From contig JAZAYU010000008.1 of the NCBI GenBank assembly GCA_038501625.1, positions 8,308,938 through 8,372,937 of the forward strand: DNA of 64,000 bases, written 5' to 3'. This DNA comes from Corbicula japonica. Its lineage: Eukaryota > Mollusca > Bivalvia > Venerida > Cyrenidae. The position numbers were made by a program, and so were the translations under genes. The stretch's first letter is position 1; every line of letters begins with the position of its first letter. Below, piece by piece: positions 1 through 12,400 of the stretch. Below the pieces are notes generated by a model. It ran no database searches. It saw only the letters and a program-made list of their open reading frames with translations, and was not told the DNA's origin.

Positions 1-87
1 AATAACCTGATAAATCAGACAGCAAACTGCAGATCCTGATCTACACTGTTCACCCATGCCACAATGGCATGTATATGGAGGAATGGG
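1..87. repeat. TTAA-MITE copy, cut by the window start
   Basis: 3' half of the dispersed MITE family. It ends in ggaggaatggg directly before TTAA (88-91) and carries the family phrases agatcctgatc and ctacactgttc. Confidence 0.7.
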
Positions 88-532
88 TTAAAGAAAACAG
101 TGTAGACCCACATATACAAAGCTGATCTAGGTCTACACTGGTCATAAATGTAACATAATTTGCGATAAGATGGCTAGGAGACCAGCAGTTAGTTGCTGGC
201 AAATGCTTGTAACTTGGTCTTTTTCTGTTTATTTCTCCTTTGGAGTCAATCTTCTTTGCAGTTTTATTTGTGTCCTGGTGCTTCTTTAATTGTATTTTAT
301 AGTGAAATAGCTTTATAAGAAATTGTTTTACCCCATGATTTTAATTAAAGTGTTTCGTGTAAGATCATTCTTGGGTATTTTATGTCAGAAAATCAATATA
401 GATTTTACAGTATGTTAATGTTATAATGTGAAAAGAAAAATAAATCAGAAAAGGGGATTTATCCAGATCATGTATGAGATGGTTTACTTACCACATTGGA
501 AACAGAAGATGGGAAAATGAATTGTCTTATAA

Positions 533-789
533 CCCTTTAGTCGATATAAACATGTTTTTCTTACATGTGCAATTAGTGTAGATCCAGATCAGATGGTGCT
601 GAAGATCCAGATCAGCCAGCACATCCATGATGTCTGACTTGGATCTACTCTGGTTGCTTCTTTGTCAGAAATAACCTTATTAATTTCAAACTGTACCAGT
701 GAAGATCCTGATCAGACAGCTCAGATGTGCCAGCTGATCTGGATCTTCACTGCCAATTGGATAACAGCCGAATCCCATGGGGAAAAGAG
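533..789. repeat. TTAA-MITE copy
   Basis: Opens with ccctttag, ends with ggaaaagag before TTAA (790-793), and contains the two inner stem-loops (gtgtagatccagatcag and its complement). The left target has drifted to ATAA. Confidence 0.7.
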
Positions 790-1211
790 TTAACATTCAA
801 CCAGACTGACTTTTTATGCCCCCGCCATGAAATGGCGACAGGCATTAAGAGTTGCTCCTGTCCGTCCGTCCGTCCGTCCGATATTCTCGCGAACGCAACT
901 CCTCCTACACTACTGGTGGGAATTTAATGAAACTTGACCACAATGCTTGGCCTGATATGTTGTTGTGCATGAAGGTGGGGTTTCGCTCTTACATGTTCCA
1001 TTCAGAAGTTATGGCCCTTTGATACTTCCATATACATTAGTTTTAATAGGAGTATATCTCGTGAATGCAACTCCTCCTACACTATTGGTGGGAATTTAAT
1101 GAAACTTGACCACAATGCTTAGCCTGATATGTTGTTGTGCATGAAGGTGGGGTTTCGCTCTTACATGTTCCGTTCAGAAGTTATGGCCCTTTGATACTTC
1201 CATTTACATTA

Positions 1212-2758
1212 CACTAAACAAAACAAAATAGGGGTCAAACAAGTTAAACGTACATTTAATATGAAGAAATTATTTTACATATTGTAAAGTATATGCATTA
1301 GAACATTCAATATCAACTGAGACATATCAGAGCAAAAACCAAGATTTTCAATTTAATCCATAAGTTAGATTTAAAGTTTTCGTTCATTCCGACAAAATGT
1401 TCACTGAAATAAGGTGATGGGTGGGGTACAAAGTTTTAAAATTGTGAGTTCTTTGTGGTACAAATTGTCTCAATAGTGAGTGTGTCCTCCCGTAGCCGTG
1501 ACCACCTCCTGAATACGTTTCGGAAAGCTTCTGATAAGTGTTCGGATGTCAGCAAGTGGAATAAGCGCCAATTCCTCAACAAGAACGTTTGCGAGTTCAA
1601 TCCTTGTTGATGGTTGTGGATTTCGGGATTTAATTCGCCTCTGTAGAATGTCCCAGGCGTGTTCCAAGGGATTTAGGTCCGGAGACCGTGCTGGCCAATA
1701 CATTTGCTCGATCGAGAAAAGCATTTACGATCCTGGCGCGGTGTGCAGTTGCATTATCGTCCATCAGGATGAATTCCTGACCTACAGCGCCAGCGTAAGG
1801 AACAACATATTGTTCGAGTATCTCATCCCTATAACGCTGAGCGGTAACAGAGCCATTCATAAACACGTGTAGGTCCGTATGTCCATCGTAAGAGATGCCA
1901 GCCCAAACCATAACTGACCCACTTCCCCACTGGTCGTGTTCGACTATACAACAGTCTTGAAAACGCTCATTACGTTGTCTCCAAACACGTCGCCGACCAT
2001 CATGGAAGTCCAAACAAAACTTTGATTCATCAGTGAATAAAATGTGTCTAAATTGACGTAGCCTCCAATTCTGATGATCCCGTGCAAATGCCAACCGGTT
2101 TACTCGATGTCGTGGGGTGAGTGGCACACGTACAGCTGGCCTCCGAGCGTGTAAATTAGCTTTATGGAGTCTGTTTCTGTACGTCTGAACCGAAACAGTC
2201 ACATTAGTCACCCTGGCAAAATCCCTATTCAACGTAACAGCAGAATCAAACCTCCTCCGCTTTGCCATTAAAATCATTGCACGGTCATTTTGGGCAGACG
2301 TTGCCCTCAAACGACCACTTCCGGGCCGTCTAGAAACAGACCCAGTTTCCAGGTACTTGGCCCATAACCGTTGAATGACGCTTTGACTAACGTTCATGGC
2401 CTGTGCAACTTGTCGCTGACTTTGACTCATCTGCAATCATGTGTCTCCGCGGCATGTCAATGACAAAAATCAATAAAGTGTAAGCTTACAAACAAACCTT
2501 TGTGCTAAAATTGAAGCAATATTCAGCAATAAATGATCCACTCGGATATGGTGTCTTCAATTTGTATTCAAAATTTGAGGGTACATGTCGTTAGAAACGT
2601 TTTGCACGGGTTTTTCGATGTTTTCATGGGTATCGAGATTCAGTAGCAAAAGTGCAAGGGTACACCAAGGCGAGGTGATAACATTTAAATTTGAATATAA
2701 ATTTATTTTCAAAATATCCTAAACTACATTACCGACCCCTATTTTGTTTTGTTTAGTG
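1212..2758 (-). mobile_element. Tc1/mariner transposon with intact ends
   Basis: The terminal inverted repeats are 25 bp and identical (1212-1236 and 2734-2758, beginning cactaaacaaaacaaaatag), flanked by TA at 1210-1211 and 2759-2760. The unoccupied target is visible in sister modules at about 1031 and 2930 (acattagttttaatagg), so the insertion point is certain. It carries a broken transposase on the minus strand. Confidence 0.93.
1470..2455 (-). pseudogene. Tc1-like transposase, frameshifted
   Basis: A DDE transposase of the Tc1 type. It starts near the ATG at 2455 (MPRRHM), then changes frame into a helix-turn-helix region (SQRQVAQAMNVSQSVIQRLW). The catalytic motifs follow: TDESKF (first Asp), DDNATAHRA (second Asp) and SPDLNPLEHAWD (Glu). 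The last lies in a second frame, joined near 1715-1725, so at least two frameshifts break the gene, and the spacing before the Glu is about two residues short of the usual DD34E. It stops at 1470. The terminal repeats could still be mobilised by a related enzyme, but this copy should not make one. Confidence 0.9.
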
Positions 2759-3159
2759 TAGTTTTAATAGGAGTATATCTCGTGAACGCAACAACTCCTA
2801 CACCTCTGCTGGGAATTTGATGAAACTTTACCGCAATGCTTGGCCTGATATGTTGTTGTGCTTAAAGGTGGGGTTTTGCTCTTACATGTTCCGTTCAGAA
2901 GTTATGGCCCTTTGATACTTCCATTTACATTAGTTTTAATAGGAATATATCTTGTTTCTTATATTTTGTGTTAAGCAAAATATGCATTTTGCCCATAACT
3001 TTAAAACTACTTGAGATACTGCCTTGAAACTTGAAATATATTTTCACCATCAAAATACATCATAACCAACAAGACCCATAACCCTGCTTCCAATATTTTT
3101 CAAATTATGCCCCTTTTTCACTTACATTTTGTGTTAAGAAAAATATACACTTTGCCCTT

Positions 3160-4390
3160 AACTTCGTTTGGAATGGAGGTATTTTAAAAATAACTTAGCA
3201 CAAATGTTCACCATAACAAGGCGGTGTGTCGTGACAATACCCATGCCTGTAGGTCCAAGGTCAAGATCACTGTTACTAAAAATAGAATTTTCTTGCAAAA
3301 TCTTGTCCGCTCTGTAACTTTGTTATTTCGTATTGGATTTTTGAATAACTTTGTATAATTGTTCACCAAAACCAAATGGTATGTCATGTACATGCCCAAG
3401 CCTTTAGGTGGAAGGTCAAGGTCACTGTTATTAAAAATAGAATTTTATTGTCCAGGCTGTTACTTTGTTATGAATAGAGGGATTTCAAAATAACTTGGCA
3501 CAAATGTTTACCATGACAGGGCGATGTGTCGCGTACCATGCCCATGCCTGTTGGTCAAAGGTCAAGGTCACTGTTACTAAAAATAGAATTCTCTTGTCCG
3601 GGCTGTTACTGAATGGAGGGATTTCAAAATAACTTTGCACAAATGTTCACTATGACAAGGCAGTGTGTCCGCACAATACCCAAGCCTGAAGGTCCAAGGT
3701 CAAGGTCACTGTTACTAAAAATAGAATTTTCTTGTCAGGGCTGTAACTTCATTATAAATGGAGGGATTTCAAAATAACTTAACACAAATGTTCACCATGA
3801 CAGGGCTGTGTATCGCGTACCATGCCCATGCCTGTAGGTCAAGGTCACTGTTACTAAAAATAGAATTCTCTTCTCCGGGCTGTAACTTTGTTAGGAATAG
3901 ATTGATTTCAAAATAACTTGACACAAATGTTCATCATGACAAGATGGTGTGTCCCGTACCATGCCATGCCTGTAGGTCCAAGGTCAAGGTCACTGTTACT
4001 AAAATAGAATTTTCTTGTCAGGGTTGTAACTACATTAGGAATAGAGTAATTTCTTGGCAGAAATGTTCACCATGACAAGGTGGTGAGTCGTGTACCATGT
4101 CCATGCCTGTAGGTCCAAGGTCAAGGTCACTGTTACTAAAAATAGAATTTCCTTGTCCGGGCTATAACTGTTTTGAATGAAGAATGAAGGGTTTTCAAAA
4201 TAACTTGGCACAAATGTTCACCATGACAAGGCGGTGTGTTGCGTACATTACCAATGCCTGTAAGTCCAAGGTCAAGGTCACAGTTACTAACACTTGAATT
4301 TACTTGTTTGGGCTATAACTTCTTTATGAAGGAAGGGATTTCAAAATAACTTGGCACAAATGTTCACTATGACATTGCATTGCATTACCA
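3160..4390 (+). repeat. ~145 bp satellite array, eight units
   Basis: Eight imperfect direct repeats run through 'aatggagggatttcaaaat', 'cacaaatgttcacc', 'gtgtgtcg', 'atgcctgtaggtcc', 'aaggtcaaggtcactgtta' and 'aaaatagaattttcttg'. Seven of the eight keep AGGTCAAGGTCA. The same unit recurs at 8132-9500 and 25140-25940. Confidence 0.9.
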
Positions 4391-4593
4391 CCAACTTCTT
4401 CACAGACATTTCCGTAATGAGAAGACAACAGTGCCACAAATACAAATAATTTACTTGATCATCAAGTTTATGCATATTCTTATAATTACTCGAACATCAT
4501 TGTCTTTGAAATGCTATTATTCCCGTCATTGCACTTCAGTATCTGAAAACGATGCATAGAGGGGGCATCCATGCCCTATGGACACATTTCTAG

Positions 4594-6472
4594 TTTTTAA
4601 GCACTATATCCCCTGTCCAGAGGTTAGATAATGGTCTACACAGAGAACACTGCTAAGAGGGTCTTAACATGTAAAATCAGAGTAATGGATTCACATTTCT
4701 TCGAAATCGATTGTTTTGTGTCAGGTGGGATCCAAAAGCTCAAACTTCCTTTTTGAGCAGCAGTATTGTGGCCAGAATGTGAGAAATTATCATGTAACTA
4801 TCCTAAGACTGCTCCAAATATCTGGGTCTATAGTACTATAGTACCTAGCTGGTACACGGGTATCCAAGATCACAGGATTCATAGTTCTTCTTTTGCCACC
4901 CTGAAGTACTATAAATGAACTTAGAACTTTTAAAAAGGTCTGATAAATTTTCTTTCTAAACAATTATTTGTTTCTGGAAAATTTAACCAATGCTTTCCTT
5001 AAATGCATTGTTGTGCTTGTTGTGCGATGTGGTATTTTTACTATAACTGATTTGCTATTATGTAAGCTTCCATAATGGTGTTAGTTAACTTAACATTGTC
5101 TTTTAATAAAAATTACAGTTGTTTTCACTCTTTAAATGATGATTAACGATAATAAAAGACACAAACTAATTAGAAATAATATAATATCCAGAAATAATAG
5201 ACTGAAGGAAATACACATGTTCACTCTTGATAAGAAATTTTGATTCTGATGTTTTACACATTGATAAGATCAAGTGTTCATCTCATTTACCCCATGAGGT
5301 CCAGTAGTAGTAGAATTCATTAACAAACAGTGTGAATTCATTGATCTATAGGTTGATTCTTGGCTTCGCAGTGTAGTGTAGACCCTGAGATCCCCCTAAA
5401 CATCTATGCAGTTAAAGTAGGGCCTACACTAGTATTTCTTAGAAGTATTTGTTTCTGAAAGAGCTAAGTTTTAAATCTCATTTGTATTTTCATTTTTTAG
5501 CCGTTTAAATAATATTTTCTAAAGGAAGAAACTAGTCAAAGCAATTCAATTATTATTGGTATTTGTGTAATGAAAAATTGTTGAAGTATAATTATAGAAT
5601 TATAACAAATTCCTTAAATTATGAACTGTCTAAACTTTCTTTACACTTGAAATTACATGTATAAAATCAAGATCAAGGATTTTTATGAGATCATGTTCTG
5701 ATCCACCCATATTTAGCCTGTAGACAGGAAGTGAATTCACTCTTAATAAAACAGTCGGAGCATGCAATAGCTGAATCATAGCAAAAAAACAACAATTGGC
5801 AGAATTTGTTAATGTAACCTCAAAATATCACTTCTTTTGTTTTAAATGAGAGGGGAAACTAACAATTATGTAAAACATTGTCTTGATGGTTGGACTGATG
5901 ACAGAATGTTTGTTTTACCTACATGAACCCATTTCTAGCCTGCGGCCAGGAAGTGGGTATGGTGTGAAAGAAAAATGGTTGACATGGGCCATCGCATATT
6001 GTTATGATGAATAACAGATAAAATCAGAAGTTTGCAAGATGAATTAATCTCCATGTTTGTGGATTTGATTGCCTTTATGGACAGATATTAAATAAATAAA
6101 TATTGCTTACTGAAACACTTAAGTAAATAATAAAATACTGGTGGAGCCTAACTAAATCATTCCTGGCAGTCAGCTACCAGTCAGCTAGCATAACACATTT
6201 TCTATTCTTCAATTTCTTGTCCTTTTATTACATAGTAATACATTCCCCAATACTGAGCGGCCCATTGGTTGAAATCGAAATTGGTTTCACAGACCAATCA
6301 CAAGCCAGTGTTTGGTGACTAGTCTATGGTCTTGGGCACTGCAGTTTTAATCTATTGATTGAAGGCCGTAAGGTCACTTGAGGTCACTGGTAGCCACTGG
6401 AAACATTGTTTCATATTTGATACCAGTGAAAGTCACTGTTAGCCACTGATAACTTGGTTTTATGTATTACAG
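4594..6472. other. Non-coding stretch, RAB23 intron
   Basis: AT-rich with no supported exon. It lies upstream of the first RAB23 exon in the window and so is probably intronic. At 6245-6360 there are weak inverted segments resembling the small foldback family at 12176. Confidence 0.5.
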
Positions 6473-9400
6473 GAGCACAGGCGTGTGTGTTGGCCTTCTC
6501 GACTGTAGACAGAGACTCCTTTGAAGCAGTAGAGTCCTGGAAGAGAAAGGTAAGCATTTCATCAAGGCTTGTGGGGCTGAATTTTTTTAACACTTTACTC
6601 CATGTATACACCTTTATTGCATGGGCGACCAGTGCCATCTGATCAAGACTTTCATAGTTTGTATCTTGTTCCAAAATAACCTAATGACTTTAAAAGAGAA
6701 CAGTGCAGATCCTTATCAGTCTCAGATGGCACAGATGTTTTGTTATGACTTAGGATTCAGTTAAAAAAAATCTGTCATAGTATGTCTGTAGCAAACTTCT
6801 AATTTTTCATTTTACATTTTTATCTTGATGTTTCACTGATCAGACAGCAAACTTATTTTAAGATTACTTGACATGGTAAGCATCTTCACAAGCATGTTTT
6901 TAGTATGCATCTTTATTGATAAGAAGTATTAAGAGTCCTTGAATGTGTCCAATATGATATTGCGGTTCAAGTCCAAAGGTTATAAAACTGAGAATGAGGA
7001 CCAGTCTCATATCTCAGCAACATGATTGTTTAAAGTTGAGCAGTCTGAGAACTAATCGGAAGCTTCAGATCTTAGACTAGGTTGTATGCTCAGTTTTACA
7101 ACCTTGGGACCCGCTTATTTATTCAAAATTGGGAATTCAAGGATATGCTAAAAATACAACACAGGGCAATCATTGTTATTTGTTGTACAACTATTTTTGT
7201 TGGAGAAAGGGGAGGTGATTATGTCTTTTATGTGCTAAAGAAATTTAAGGGGGAATAACTGTTTAATTCTGCTTTATGTTCTAATTTTAAGCTCAACTAT
7301 TCGAAGAATAGGGGAGCTATCCTACTCGCCCCGGTGTCGGCGTCGGCGTCCCCGTCGGCGTCCGTTAAACAAAATATGCACTTTGGTCCATAACTTGAAA
7401 ACTACTTATGATATCAACTTGAAACGTGGAATATATATTCACCATCAAATTATACATCATTACCAACAACACCCATAACTCTGCTACAAATATTTTTCAA
7501 GTTATGCCCCTTTTTCACTTAAATTTTGTGTTAAGGAAAATATGCACTTTGGTCCATAACTTATTAACTACTTGAGATATCAACTTGAAACTTGGAATAT
7601 ATATTCACCATCAAATTCTACATCATTACCAACAAGACCCATAACTCTGCTTCAATATATTTCAAGTTATGCCCCTTTTTTCTTATATTTTGTGTTAAGC
7701 AAAATATCCATTTTGCCCATAACTTAAAAACTACTTGAGATATTGCCTTGAAACTTGAAATATATTTTCACCATCAAAATCTACATCATAGCCAACAAGA
7801 CCCATAACCCTGCTTCCAATTTTTTTTCAAATTATGCCCCTTTTTCTCTTTCATTTTGTGTTACGCAAAATATACACTTGGCCCTTACCTTCGTTATGAA
7901 TGGAGCCGAGGCGGGAAAAATTTCTCCGTGACAATTGAACTCGGACATTGCGTCTGAGAGTCATTTGTCCCTCACCTCTGATTCAAGTGAGGAAGCAGTC
8001 AGTCGCTTGTGGAGAAATTGGTTAGTACTGGTTAGAGACCCAGAAACACCGGTTAGGTGGACTGACCGCCGGGATATAACCAGAAAGTGTTGAAACCAGG
8101 CGTTAAACCCCAAACAAACAAACAAACAAAATCGTTATGAATGGAGGGATTTCAAAATAACTTGGCACAAATGTTCACCATGACAATGTGGTATGTCGCG
8201 TACAATACCCATGCCTGTAGGTCCAAGGTCAAGGTCACTGTTACTAAAAATAGAATTTTCTTGCAAAATCGTGTCCGCTCTGTAACTTTGTTATTTCTTT
8301 TTGGATTTTTAAAAAACTTGGTATAATTGTTCACCATATCAAGACGGTGTGTCACGTACATACCCAAGCCTGTAGGTCGAAGGTCAAGGTCACTGTTACT
8401 AAAAATAGAATTTTCTTGTCCGGGCTGTTACTTTGTTATGAATGGAGGGATTTCAAAATAACTTGGCACAAATGTTCACCATGACAAGGCTGTGTGTCCG
8501 CACAATACCCATGCCTGTAGATCCAAGGTCAAGGTCACTGTTACTAAAAATAGAATTTTCTTGTCCAGGCTGTAACTGCGTTATGAATGGAGAGATTTCA
8601 AAATACCTTGACACAAATGCTCACCATGACAGGGCGGTGTGTCGCGTACCATGCTCATGCCTGTAGGTCAAAGGTCATGGTCACTGTAACTAAAAATAGA
8701 ATTCTCTTGTCTGGGCTGTTACTTTGTTATGAATGGAGGGATTTCAAAATAACTTTGCACAAATGTTCACTATGACAAGGCAGTGTGTCTGCGCAATACC
8801 CAAGCCTGAAGGTCCAAGGTCAAGGTCACTGTTACTTAGAATAGAATTTTTTTGTCCGGGCTGTAACTTCATTATAAATGGAGGGATTTCAAAATAACTT
8901 GACACAAATGTTCACCATGACAGGGCAGTGTATTGCGTACCATGCCCATGCCTGTAGGTCAAGGTCACTGCTACTAAAAATAGAATTCTCTTGTCCGGGC
9001 TGTTACTTCGTTAGGAATAGAGTGATTTCAAAATAACTTGACACAAATATTCATCGTGACAAGGTGGTGTGTCCCGTACATGCCTGTAGGTCCAAGGTCT
9101 AGGTCACTGTTACTAAAATAGAATTTTCTTGTCAGGGTTGTAACTACGTTAGGAATAGAGTTATTTCAAAATAACTTGGCACAAATGTTCACCATGACAA
9201 GGTGGTGAGTCGTGTACCATGTCCATGCCTGTAGGTCCAAGGTCAAGGTCACTGTTACTAAAAATAGAATTTTCTTGTCCAGGCTATAACTTTGTTTTGA
9301 ATGGAGGGTTTTCAAAATAACTTGGCACAAATGTTCACCATGACAAGGCGGTGTGTTGTGTACATTACCCATGCCTGTAAGTCCAAGGTCAAGGTCACAG

Positions 9401-12400
9401 TTACCAAAACTTGAATTTACTTGTTCAGGCTATAACTTCTTTATGAATGAAGAGATTTCAAAATAACTTGGCACAAATGTTCACTATGACATTGCATTGC
9501 ATTACCACCATCTTCTTCACAGACATTTCCGTAATAAGAAGACAACAGTGCCACAAATACAAATAATTTACTTGATCTTCAAGTTTATGCATATTCTTAT
9601 AATTACTCGAACATCACTGTCTTTGAAATGCTATTATTCCCATCATTGCACTTGAGTGTCTGAAAACGGTGCATAGCGGGGGCATCCGTGTCCTATGGAC
9701 ACATTTCTAGTTTCACTTATATTTTCACTTAAGTGCACTTCATCGATAACTTTGCAAATACTTAAGGTATCAACTTCAAACTTCCATTATATTTTCATTT
9801 CAGTTTTTTTTCTGTAACATTACTGAAGTGATTGATATTTGACTAAAAGTAAATGTCTCTAATAAAAAATTACTAACAAGTTTTCTAACAAATTCAGAAA
9901 TATTTCATAGTTATTCCCCTATTCAGTTTAATATTTATGGTACATTAAGGAATTATTTCTGTTATTTGAAATGAATTTCTCCCTTACCATTCACTTGTTA
10001 ATATTTTTCCTGATTGCACATGAATGTATGGCCATAGTTGTTATTGTTTTAATCTTCAAATTGCATTTGTTTCAAATGATTCGAATAGTCGAGCATGCTC
10101 TCTCCTCTGACAGCTCTTGTTTAATTTTGATATAAAGGTAAGGCTAGGATTTTATCTTAAAAAAAAATAAAAGTTTTGATTGAAGTAGGAGAGGTAATAT
10201 TTTTGATTTTTTTTCAGGTTGAAGATGAAGTAGGGGAGATAAGCATGGTGATTGTTCAGAACAAGATTGATCTCATAGATGATGCAGTGGTGCAACCGTA
10301 AGTATAGCCAATAGTAGGCTAGATCAGACATCACAGGCCTTTATTTCTGACTGTAGGTCCAGATCAGCTGCCTGTGTGGTTAAAAAACGGGTATCCAAGA
10401 AATAAAAAGTTCAACTACATAAAATACATAATATATCATGTACACATTATTAGATTCATTAAATTATGTTGTGAAAGCATTTAGGCAAAGTTCTTACTAG
10501 TTTTAAATTACAGTGGTATCACTTAGGTTTAATTGTAGCTTAGTTTTCACACTGCACTTGATCTTGTGCACAATTATGAATCTACAGCTGAAATTTGGCA
10601 TATATTTAATAGTCTAATGTATGTACATTCTTATTATATCCAAAATGGCTCTTTATTCCAATATACGTACATTAGGTTACGAGGTAATGTTGATGTATAT
10701 GACTAATTTTTTAATCAAAAATCAGTAACTTGAAAAAAATTTAAACAAATCTGTCAGTTTTATTTTTGTAATCAGTTATTTTTTTCAATTAAAAGAAATG
10801 TGTAATAATTCTTTCTGTATTGTATTGGCACAATTGAAAGCAGTTTTATTCTGTGTTTGTCAGTTAAGGTAGGGTTTTCATGTCTTTTAAACATACATTG
10901 GTTAACCCTTTACTTCAATAGTTGTGGCTGTTATCCATGGTCAGACAAGCTAAGATCCAGGGCCCAAGATCATAAATCTTTGATTATTTAGGTTATTTCT
11001 GACCAAGAAATGGCTTATCTGGATCTAATTGTTCACACCTGATAAAACCTGTATATATGGAGTAAAGGGTTAAAATACAGATTTGTTAGGACTGAAAGTT
11101 GAAAGCTGTGTAGTTTTGCAGTTTGTTTATATATTTCAAATGAGCAAGCATAAAAACCAGGTTGTCGTAAGATATTGACCATTATTTTGGTTTCAACCAT
11201 ATCATTTATCTGAAATATACCAGGAATGCATTATTTTGCTGTTTTGTATTAATAATAAAAATAAGGGGTATTCACCTTTCGATAAAAATGAAATGTTCAC
11301 AACATAAGTTTTGAAACACTGGTATTAACTTTTCCTCTACTAATATTTATTGCTGTAATTTTATAATTTTCTGCTCCGTTAGCTAAAGAAAATGTTTTAG
11401 ACTGCAATCTTCATCACAGATGAGTTAGCAGATATAGATTATTGTATTCTTTACAGAAAGCTGCACAGGCGAAATAGTACATCATCATGAAATGTGCATC
11501 ACATTCACTATTCTAAGCGTGGGAAACAAACTTTGTTATGTCATGTTGATGATTTTCCTTTTGAGGTTTATTTGTTAAACAATTAGTTAAATACTGTTGA
11601 AATTTGATTATGTCTGTAGTTTTTGACAGGACTTTGACTGTCTGCTGTACAGTCTGATCAGGATCTACACTGTTCTCATCTTGGTTCAAAATAACCGAAT
11701 GAATCTAATAGAGACCAATGTAGATCCAAATCAGGCTGCACTGATCTGAAGCATTAAATATTGACACTTAATGTAAACTGATGAGGAAAAATAACTTTTT
11801 TTAGCTTAATTTGCAAGTTGGATTGGGGGAATGCAACAATTATGGTCACTAATGTAAATGTGTTTTGAACAGAACTTAGTAAATTACACAGACTCTATTA
11901 CCCATCTGATTTTTTTTACATTAGTAGGTTATGGTGTTTGATATGGTGTTCACAACAAATGAAAATCTAACATTGTTGGGATTTGAATTACTTTTTACAT
12001 ATGGTTGTTGTTGTACTAAACACATAACTGGAGTCAGGCTGCACAATCAGCCCTAGGATTTTTCATGCGTATCTACTGGTCTAGTGTGCTGGCACACAGC
12101 AGACAGATTTTAGTTTTCTTTCCCCAAAGTCTATCATTTCCAAGGTTTCCCAGAACAATAACAAACCCAGTTCAGGGCCCAAGATCATGAAACTGAGATA
12201 GGAGACCAGTCTCAAATCACAAGCATTGGATTGGCAGTTGCCATTTCAGCAAATCTGATGCTTAAGATTTGAGACTGGTCTCCAGATTTAGTTTTATGAT
12301 CTTGGGCACCATTATTCTTTTGATGTTGCATGTAGATCTGATATATAATGATACATGGTGTTTCTACAGGGATGAAGCAGAGGCCCTTGCCAAAAAGTTA

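Larger units (their letters stand above)
811..4593 (+). mobile_element. Helitron-like element H1, 5' end joined to a satellite array and 3' hairpin
   Basis: Starts with a T-run and a tatgccccc hairpin (815-846), then four CGTC repeats (~859-880). Two modules of about 120 bp follow, ending in gttatggccctttgatac. From about 2945 the interior matches the interior of the 7.3 kb and 24.5 kb elements. The 3' end is gggggcat, a hairpin (atgccctatggacac) and atttctag before T. ATGCCCCC at the start and GGGGGCAT at the end are complementary. It is split by a Tc1 element at 1212-2758. Calling it Helitron-like is inference from terminal structure; no Rep/helicase is present. Confidence 0.5.
7285..10120 (+). 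mobile_element. Helitron-like element D, copy A
   Basis: Starts ttaagctcaactattcgaag with hairpin ctattcgaagaatag, then a GTCGGCGTC tract (7330-7365). Three or four modules containing 'catcaaattctacatcatta' and 'gttatgcccctttttc' follow, then the 145 bp array (8132-9500). An embedded H-type 3' end lies at 9640-9711, and a tail contains ttcgaatagtcgagc (10080-10094), hairpin-like sequence and gacagctcttg. The 15 bp start and tail repeats are inverted (one mismatch). A SINE is inserted at 7906. No transposase is seen. Confidence 0.6.

Noticed and set aside
3160..9500. Regularly spaced repeats as a CRISPR array
   Set aside because: Units are ~145 bp, imperfect throughout, with no unique spacers, in an intron-bearing animal genome.
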